Origin: an uncultured Candidatus Saccharibacteria bacterium
GTDB lineage: Bacteria; Patescibacteriota; Saccharimonadia; Saccharimonadales; Saccharimonadaceae
Direction of reading: 5' to 3'
Assembly: GCA_947253995.1 (NCBI GenBank)
Contig: CAMYBM010000029.1
Span: 1-5,391, forward strand
Length of the DNA stretch: 5,391 bases
The notes under the pieces were generated by a model. It did no database searches, was not told where the DNA came from, and saw only the letters and a program-made list of their open reading frames with translations. The translations under genes were made by a program, and so were the position numbers. Below are positions 1-4,591 of this stretch, one piece after another (position 1 is the stretch's first letter; every line of letters begins with the position of its first letter).

Positions 1-745
1 ATTTGTTCCGATTGATATCCTTGGGGCTATCGTTAAGCTTAATCTGGCGTTCGGCACTACCCGCTATCTCGCTAACACTGACGTTAGAGTAGGATAGTAC
101 TGAGCTGCCGAGCGGACTATGTATAACCACAAAATTGCCTACGCCGGCGTTGTCGCCAAAGCGCACCAATTCTTTGGCGCCGTTTAAGCCAGCCTGCCAA
201 GCGCCACGCAGCTTGACGCCTGAACCATAATGCCGTTCAAAAGAGCGCGCACCAGCATCAACGTTAATTAATCCATTGCTGTCCAACGCATAAATCCAGT
301 TGCGGTTGCTAGCTTCTTTAATGTTTTCAACGGCTGATTTGTTTTGAAACGGCCACCGCTTAGTTTCGTCCGTTGCGGTATTGCCTACCGGTCGCACCAC
401 TACATAACTAACCTGGATACGATCGTTGCGGAATTGAATCAAGCGCCCCATAATGTAGCACTGACTGTTGCCGGCAGCATAACCGGCCGAAATTGACACG
501 CCACCATATTGGTAAGAATCCGGTTCGCAACTAAAACGCCCTTGTTTGCCACCAATACGCGCATTAATGCCATCATGTACGTCATTGTACTCTGACTGGA
601 TAAAAGCTTTAGCGCCACTAATAGCATTAGAAAACTGTTGCGTTCGACTCATGCTATAGATACCTGCCATCATTAAGACCAAAGCAGCCGAAACTGCAAT
701 AGCCAAACTTGTCTCTACTATTGTATAGCCACCCTGTCGATTCAT
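1..745 (-). CDS. Minor-pilin-like type IV prepilin, 3' end cut by the window edge
   Basis: The minus-strand frame starting at ATG 745 stays open for 248 codons to the left edge, so the C-terminus is missing. The N-terminus MNRQGGYTIVETSLAI is a class III (type IV) prepilin leader: a short positive leader, predicted cleavage at G6|Y7, and the conserved Glu at +5 of the mature protein (E11). A hydrophobic helix follows to about residue 31 and would anchor the subunit in the membrane before PilD cleavage and then pack in the pilus core. The remaining ~215 visible residues are a soluble domain with only two cysteines, C73 and C96 (SQCYIMGR), which may form a disulfide. At 248+ residues it is clearly larger than the upstream 164-residue pilin, which suggests a minor or tip pilin or an adhesin-like subunit. 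It lies 42 bp downstream of pilD and has its own -10 box. Prepilin identity is firm; the subunit role is inferred. Confidence 0.88.
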   Translation of the reverse strand, partial: MNRQGGYTIVETSLAIAVSAALVLMMAGIYSMSRTQQFSNAISGAKAFIQSEYNDVHDGINARIGGKQGRFSCEPDSYQYGGVSISAGYAAGNSQCYIMGRLIQFRNDRIQVSYVVVRPVGNTATDETKRWPFQNKSAVENIKEASNRNWIYALDSNGLINVDAGARSFERHYGSGVKLRGAWQAGLNGAKELVRFGDNAGVGNFVVIHSPLGSSVLSYSNVSVSEIAGSAERQIKLNDSPKDINRNK

Positions 746-754
746 TCTTTTTTT

Positions 755-763
755 ATTATAGCA
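755..763 (-). promoter_or_regulatory. Extended -10 promoter of the minor pilin gene
   Basis: The 42-bp gap between pilD and the prepilin gene contains TGCTATAAT on the minus strand, a perfect TATAAT preceded by the extended -10 TGN. No convincing -35 hexamer is visible 16-18 bp upstream, which is tolerated by extended -10 promoters. The predicted start is near 748, leaving a leader of only about 3 nt (AGA) before ATG 745. Seven A residues lie between the -10 box and that AGA. There is no real Shine-Dalgarno sequence inside such a leader, so the mRNA would be essentially leaderless unless read-through from pilD also supplies it. Confidence 0.65.
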
Positions 764-787
764 CAAGCTCGTTGCCTTATTAATATA

Positions 788-1639
788 TTACATAATTGGC
801 AGGGCAAAAACATACAATGCCCACGCTCGGATTAGACTAATGCTAAGTATCACCAGAACAGCTGACGCAATCAGATGCGGGCCAAATGGCATTTGGCTAT
901 TGAGATGCGTGCGCTTACGAATTAACTTCGGCAATACTGCCAATGTTGCCAGTAAATTAGCAATAAACAGAATAAAGCCGGCAATAATCCAGTGGCCAGA
1001 CAGTAGACTAAGCGCCACGCAGAGCTTAACATCACCTAGCCCAATAGCTCGCCCCGCGCTAAACAGCCATAAGGCAGCATACAAAGCAGCTAATGGCAAG
1101 AATGACCGCAAGATATCTAGCCAGCTGAACTCGCCAGCCAGCGCAAAATGCCCTACTACCGCATAAATTGCTGCAAGTATAATTAGCGGATAAACAATCA
1201 CATTAGGTAGAATATGATGTCGCTGGTCATAAACCGCCAAAACAGCAAATAAAGTTAGCACCATAAACCAAATCACTAACATAGCCGAGCGCCCAAAATC
1301 TTGGAACAAGAAAAGATCGTCCAACGGGATCGCTAAATTAGCCGCAAAGGCTACCGTTGACAGCGCAAACAATGCACCGAGCGTCAATTCTGACAGCAGA
1401 GGAAACCACCCGATTGGCTTTTTGCAGTAACGACATTTACCCCGCAAACAACACCATGATATGATTGGAATCAAGTCAAACGCCGCCAGCTGTTTGTGAC
1501 AATGATCACATTCGCTTCTACCCTTCACCCAATCACGCTTTGTCTCAAGTCGAGCTACTACGCATGCAGCAAACGACCCTGCAAAAGTCCCCAGAATAAA
1601 GACCACTGCTAAACGCATAACAATTTCCACTATACTCAT
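788..1639 (-). CDS. pilD: Type IV prepilin peptidase / N-methyltransferase PilD
   Basis: This 283-residue polytopic membrane protein cleaves the leader of type IV prepilins after the conserved Gly and then methylates the new N-terminal residue. The N-terminal methylase domain (roughly residues 14-98) carries the zinc-binding tetracysteine as C44-x2-C47 and C69-x2-C72, around the family signature DLIPIISW. The A24 aspartyl peptidase domain follows: catalytic Asp D138 in VYDQRHHILPN, and D203 in the GxGD motif (GLGDVKL, G200-D203), with the family's FGP motif at about residues 252-254. Several hydrophobic helices span the rest. Length is typical of complete PilD. Extra cysteines C63 and C64 sit between the two CxxC pairs. 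Start ATG 1639 is preferred because the -10 box places a transcription start on it; a second in-frame ATG lies at residue 8. Its substrates would be the two prepilins encoded on either side. Confidence 0.96.
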   Translation of the reverse strand: MSIVEIVMRLAVVFILGTFAGSFAACVVARLETKRDWVKGRSECDHCHKQLAAFDLIPIISWCCLRGKCRYCKKPIGWFPLLSELTLGALFALSTVAFAANLAIPLDDLFLFQDFGRSAMLVIWFMVLTLFAVLAVYDQRHHILPNVIVYPLIILAAIYAVVGHFALAGEFSWLDILRSFLPLAALYAALWLFSAGRAIGLGDVKLCVALSLLSGHWIIAGFILFIANLLATLAVLPKLIRKRTHLNSQMPFGPHLIASAVLVILSISLIRAWALYVFALPIM

Positions 1640-1645
1640 ATTCCA

Positions 1646-1654
1646 ATTATAGCA
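1646..1654 (-). promoter_or_regulatory. Extended -10 promoter of pilD, predicted leaderless start
   Basis: The minus strand reads TGCTATAAT, then six bases (TGGAAT), then ATG 1639. With the usual 7-base distance from the end of the -10 box, the transcription start falls on the A of the start codon, so the message would be leaderless. The -35 region would lie inside the pilin terminator hairpin and shows no good match, consistent with dependence on the TGN extension. The GGA in the six-base gap is at most a vestigial Shine-Dalgarno, and only for longer transcripts. Confidence 0.68.
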
Positions 1655-1659
1655 TAAAC

Positions 1660-1691
1660 AAAATAAAGTAGCCCGAAGGCTACTTTATTTT
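1660..1691 (-). terminator. Strong intrinsic terminator after the pilin gene
   Basis: A perfect 14-bp stem (arms 1660-1673 and 1678-1691) starts 14 bases after the pilin stop codon. Read on the minus strand, the loop is TTCG closed by C-G, the exceptionally stable cUUCGg tetraloop. The upper stem is GC-rich (GTAGCC/GGCTAC) and the lower stem is A/T, so the 3' arm ends in TTTATTTT and provides the U-rich tract. Because the lower stem is A-rich on one side and T-rich on the other, it could also work on the plus strand, although no plus-strand gene points at it. It should end pilin transcripts and protect their 3' ends, and it insulates pilD. Confidence 0.92.
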
Positions 1692-1705
1692 GGGATTTTG
1701 TCTAA

Positions 1706-2200
1706 CTAGTTAGCAGTTACACATACCTTGTCAAGACCAGTAGCAGTCTCAACGAAAGCTAGCACAGCGGCCTGACGCACGGCGCCACGCTCAATATCCT
1801 TATTGTTACGCTTGCAGGTGTGACCAGCAACAACGTAAATCGTCTTCTTTTGGTTGAGCTGATCCTCATGCGAGCTGGCAATAGAGACATCATTGTCAAC
1901 AACCTTGACCGACTCAGTACTAGTTGACAAGTTGCCAATGTAGGCACTCATCTTGTTCTTCAACTCTTTACCCACAACATAGATATCACCCTTGGAGTGG
2001 ATAATGCTCTCGGTTGGGTTGTTGGAAATGTAGCTTGTAATTGCCTCAACAACCTGCGACTGGTCACGCTTGCGGGCATCATTCTGCTGGTTACGTTGCA
2101 AGGCTGGGACAGCCAAGAACACGACCAAGAAGATCAATGCACCAACGGCGAGCACCAAAGCAACCTCGATGATGGTGAAGCCTTTTTGCAACTTCTTCAT
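1706..2200 (-). CDS. Type IV prepilin, probable major pilin
   Basis: This 164-residue prepilin would be the main structural subunit of the pilus. The leader MKKLQKG gives cleavage at G7|F8, with mature N-terminus FTIIEVALVL and the conserved Glu at +5 (E12). The hydrophobic N-terminal helix runs to about residue 31, followed by a proline (P32) and a charged amphipathic stretch (RNQQNDARKRD). The C-terminal globular domain has exactly two cysteines, C129 and C160, likely bounding a disulfide loop near the C-terminus as in many type IV pilins. Signs of high expression are its own -35/-10 promoter, a terminator directly after it, and codon use unlike its neighbours: Lys is AAG 12 times and AAA twice, and all four Phe are TTC, against 6 AAG/5 AAA and 5 TTC/9 TTT in pilT. 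Major rather than minor status is inferred from size, context and codon bias. The N-terminus resembles Saccharibacteria pilins as I remember them. Confidence 0.93.
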   Translation of the reverse strand: MKKLQKGFTIIEVALVLAVGALIFLVVFLAVPALQRNQQNDARKRDQSQVVEAITSYISNNPTESIIHSKGDIYVVGKELKNKMSAYIGNLSTSTESVKVVDNDVSIASSHEDQLNQKKTIYVVAGHTCKRNNKDIERGAVRQAAVLAFVETATGLDKVCVTAN

Positions 2201-2213
2201 ATTGTTACTATGA

Positions 2214-2220
2214 TCCTTTC
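2214..2220 (-). promoter_or_regulatory. Ribosome binding site of the pilin gene, long spacing
   Basis: GAAAGGA on the minus strand lies 13 bases before ATG 2200, longer than the usual 5-9. No better Shine-Dalgarno sequence is closer, and the prepilin leader leaves no doubt about the start. The same heptamer at the same distance precedes pilC. Confidence 0.6.
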
Positions 2221-2239
2221 TTTTTTAGCTTACGCTTAT

Positions 2240-2267
2240 ATTATAGCGCATTTTGAGCCAGTTGCAA
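2240..2267 (-). promoter_or_regulatory. Pilin gene promoter (-35 TTGCAA, -10 TATAAT)
   Basis: Just after the pilC stop codon the minus strand carries TTGCAA (2262-2267), a 16-bp spacer and a perfect TATAAT (2240-2245), a good vegetative sigma-type promoter. The bases before the -10 box are TGCGC. The predicted start near 2233 gives a leader of about 33 nt that includes the GAAAGGA ribosome binding site. It is the only promoter in the window with a recognisable -35 at normal spacing, in keeping with a highly expressed pilin. No terminator is seen between pilC and this promoter, so some read-through from the assembly genes is expected. Confidence 0.72.
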
Positions 2268-2271
2268 TGCA

Positions 2272-3480
2272 CTAGCGTTGAATCGACGTCGACAACTGGT
2301 AAATCGGCAGCAAGACCGACACCACAATAAAGCCAATAAGCAACGCCATAATAACCATCAGAATTGGTTCGATCAATGTCGAGATTGACTTGATTGCGTT
2401 ATCAACTTCCTTGTCATAGTAGTCAGCGATCTTGCCAAGCATATTATCAATACTACCCGAACTCTCACCGATCTTTAACATCTGTGGTACAAACGGCATA
2501 ATATAATCCTTATCACTCAAGGCTTCGGAAACAGCTTTGCCGTTTTTAACGGGTCCAATAGCTGCAAGGATATCATCGCGAACCAACAAGTTGCTCACCG
2601 AGTCGGCCGATATCTGTAGCGATTCGATAATCGACACACCTGACTGTACCAACGTCTGCATTGTCCGCGAAAAGCGCGCCATGTACAGCTTGCGTACCAG
2701 CGGACTGAATAATGGTGCATTAAGCTTGAGTGCATCGAAGGTGCGCTTGCCCGATTGCGTTTTCTTCCAACGATTGATAGTGACGCCTGCGCCCAAGAGA
2801 ATCAATAGCGTAATATACCAGTAATGCGTAGTAAAATCAGCCACTGCTTGCAAAATTAATGTCTGGAACGGCAGCGTCTTGTGCATGTCCTCGTATAAAA
2901 TTCTTACCTGCGGCACCAATGTTACCAACATGTAAATCACAACGCTAACAATAACCACCAACACGATAGCCGGATAAACCATAGCGCCACGAATTTTGCT
3001 CAGCATATCAGCGTCATGCTCTAACTGGTTAGCCAAACGCTCAAGCGAAGTATCAAGTTTACCGGATGCCTCACCGGCGCGAACGATTGAGACAAAGAAA
3101 GTATTAAAGGTGTCTGGATATTTAGCCAATGAGTCCGCCAACGATGCACCACCATTAATATTATTTAATACATCGCTAAGCATATTCTTTAGAGCATGCC
3201 CTGACGTCTGGCCGGCAACAGTTGAAAGCGACTGTGACAGCGGCAAGCCAGCATTAAGCATTGTCGACAGCTGGCGCGTCATCACCACCAATTCTTTTTT
3301 CGTTACGTGGTTGCTAAAGCGCGACAGAAATGCACCCTCTTCGACCTTGGCAATATGAATTGGCACGAGATGCTGCGCCATCAATAGTTTAGCGGCTGCC
3401 GCCTCACTATCTGCCTGAATAGTCGACCGTACTACCTTATTATTTAATGGGTCGCGCGCCTTATAACTATAAACTGCCAT
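2272..3480 (-). CDS. pilC: Type IV pilus inner-membrane platform protein PilC (GspF family)
   Basis: This 402-residue protein is the cytoplasmic-membrane platform that couples the PilB and PilT motors to pilin insertion and removal. The N-terminus MAVYSYKARD is typical of the family (a short F/YxYKARD-like segment). Two GspF repeats follow, about residues 60-190 and 265-395, each with the family GE(A/S)SG element (GEASG 136-140, GESSG 338-342). Predicted membrane segments are near 169-190, 219-236 and 369-394, the usual three. Length is normal and there is no sign of decay. Its ATG shares one base with the pilT stop (TAATG), indicating translational coupling, and a GAAAGGA lies 13 bases upstream within pilT. 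The stop is TAG, with the pilin promoter starting within a few bases. Confidence 0.96.
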   Translation of the reverse strand: MAVYSYKARDPLNNKVVRSTIQADSEAAAAKLLMAQHLVPIHIAKVEEGAFLSRFSNHVTKKELVVMTRQLSTMLNAGLPLSQSLSTVAGQTSGHALKNMLSDVLNNINGGASLADSLAKYPDTFNTFFVSIVRAGEASGKLDTSLERLANQLEHDADMLSKIRGAMVYPAIVLVVIVSVVIYMLVTLVPQVRILYEDMHKTLPFQTLILQAVADFTTHYWYITLLILLGAGVTINRWKKTQSGKRTFDALKLNAPLFSPLVRKLYMARFSRTMQTLVQSGVSIIESLQISADSVSNLLVRDDILAAIGPVKNGKAVSEALSDKDYIMPFVPQMLKIGESSGSIDNMLGKIADYYDKEVDNAIKSISTLIEPILMVIMALLIGFIVVSVLLPIYQLSTSIQR

Positions 3481-4544
3481 TATCCGTGCATAATCCTTTC
3501 TAGCTCTTCGCGATCAACCGCATAATTAAAAGCTTCATCGTAAGTAATTTTACCTTCTTGCACCAAGCTAGCTAACGTACGATCCATCGTTTGCATCCCC
3601 TCCCGGCTGGAAGTCTGAATGACTGCATCAATCTGATGTGGTTTGCCTTCACGAATAATATTACGGATCGCCGGGTTCACAAGCAAGATCTCAGCAGCAA
3701 CAATACGGCCACCACCAATAGCTGGAATTAACCGCTGTGCGCAAATTGCTTGTAGAATGCTGCCCAGCTGCGACTTAACTTGCTGCTGTTGATGCGGCGG
3801 AAACACATTAACCATACGATCAATTGACTGCGACGCTGAGTTAGTGTGCAAAGTTGCAAATACCAAATGCCCCGTCTCAGCAATCGTGATCGCCGCCGAA
3901 ATTGTCTCAAGGTCGCGCATCTCGCCAATCAGTACTACATCTGGATCCTCGCGCAAGGCACTACGCAAGGCTGCGTTAAACGAATAAGTGTCGTAATGGA
4001 CTTCGCGCTGAGCAATCAATGAGCGTTGTGACTTATGCGTAAACTCAATTGGATCCTCAATCGTCACAATATGTCGCGACTGCTCACTATTAATCTTATT
4101 AATAATAGCTGCCAGGGTGGTTGATTTACCCGATCCCGTCGGCCCCGTTACCAGAACCAAACCCCGCGGATAATCCGCGAAGCTCTCAACCACTGGTGGT
4201 AGCCCGAGGTCGTGAATCGTCGGTATAGCATTTGGAATTAAGCGAAATGCCGCCGCAACATTGCCCTTTTCGTGGAAAGCATTTACACGGAAGCGCCCTA
4301 GATCACCGAACGCAAACGAAAAGTCAAACTCTTTATCTTTGGTTAAAATTTGCTGCTGATCTTGATCTAGTACGCTGAACACTAGCTTCTCAACTAGTTC
4401 GCTCGTTAGCTTCGGCGCATTTGCCATTGGGGTGAGTGAACCGTCGATACGCAAAATTGGCGGGACGCCAACTTGCAAATGCAGATCAGAAGCGTTTTGG
4501 TTGATCACTTCTTGCAGCAGCATTTCAATCCGTAAATTATCCAT
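3480..4544 (-). CDS. pilT: Twitching-motility retraction ATPase PilT
   Basis: This 354-residue hexameric cytoplasmic ATPase powers pilus depolymerisation through PilC. A PAS-like N-terminal domain (about 1-110, with SDLHLQVGVPP near the start) precedes the RecA-like domain. Visible motifs are Walker A GPTGSGKS (134-141), Asp box VTIEDPIEF (160-168), Walker B EDPDVVLIGE with E208, and His box TGHLVFATLHTN (224-235). The PilT hallmark AIRNIIREGK (292-301, usually AIRNLIRE) separates it from PilB and supports retraction function. Length is close to the family norm, and all catalytic residues are present. ATG 4544 is preceded by a purine-rich AGGGAGGG and by a TATAAT box at 4575-4580, so the pilT-pilC pair can be transcribed apart from pilB, which ends 47 bp upstream. 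A complete PilT implies a dynamic, retractable pilus. Confidence 0.97.
   Translation of the reverse strand: MDNLRIEMLLQEVINQNASDLHLQVGVPPILRIDGSLTPMANAPKLTSELVEKLVFSVLDQDQQQILTKDKEFDFSFAFGDLGRFRVNAFHEKGNVAAAFRLIPNAIPTIHDLGLPPVVESFADYPRGLVLVTGPTGSGKSTTLAAIINKINSEQSRHIVTIEDPIEFTHKSQRSLIAQREVHYDTYSFNAALRSALREDPDVVLIGEMRDLETISAAITIAETGHLVFATLHTNSASQSIDRMVNVFPPHQQQQVKSQLGSILQAICAQRLIPAIGGGRIVAAEILLVNPAIRNIIREGKPHQIDAVIQTSSREGMQTMDRTLASLVQEGKITYDEAFNYAVDREELERIMHG
3494..3500 (-). promoter_or_regulatory. Ribosome binding site of pilC inside the end of pilT
   Basis: GAAAGGA lies 13 bases before ATG 3480, within the last codons of pilT. A weaker GGA is only two bases from the ATG. Combined with the TAATG overlap, this points to coupled re-initiation by ribosomes finishing pilT. 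Confidence 0.5.
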
Positions 4545-4546
4545 AA

Positions 4547-4554
4547 CCCTCCCT
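4547..4554 (-). promoter_or_regulatory. Ribosome binding site of pilT
   Basis: AGGGAGGG lies immediately before ATG 4544. The GGAGG core (4548-4552) is three bases from the start codon and the outer AGGG is six bases away. This is the strongest Shine-Dalgarno-like sequence in the window and supports the chosen start. Confidence 0.7.
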
Positions 4555-4574
4555 ATTTAATCATTTTATATTGT

Positions 4575-4580
4575 ATTATA
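4575..4580 (-). promoter_or_regulatory. Probable -10 box of a pilT-pilC promoter
   Basis: A perfect TATAAT on the minus strand lies 30 bp before the pilT start in the short A/T-rich gap after pilB. No clear -35 is visible at 16-18 bp. An alternative reading is TTGCTT (overlapping the pilB stop) with an 18-bp spacer to TACAAT. The predicted start near 4568 would give a leader of about 24 nt that contains the pilT ribosome binding site. An A/T-rich gap yields such boxes by chance more easily, so this is less certain than the other promoters. Confidence 0.5.
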
Positions 4581-4591
4581 AAGCTTATACT

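Noticed and set aside
439..627. Short minus-strand open frame of 62 codons
   Set aside because: It is a shifted frame inside the minor pilin gene, whose own frame is open from 745 to the edge and begins with a clear prepilin leader.
840..1166. Plus-strand open frame of 108 codons opposite pilD
   Set aside because: It lies entirely antisense to a gene with full catalytic motifs and encodes no recognisable domain. The same reasoning applies to the plus-strand frames at 1997-2275, 2537-2824 and 2996-3358.
1618..1639. Alternative pilD start at the internal ATG, residue 8
   Set aside because: A weak GGAA precedes it, but the -10 box is placed exactly for a start on ATG 1639, and the first seven residues fit a normal PilD N-terminus.
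1660..1691. Palindrome considered as an operator or an insertion-element end
   Set aside because: Its position 14 bases after the pilin stop, the UUCG tetraloop and the U-rich 3' arm are fully explained by an intrinsic terminator; no transposase or second copy is present.
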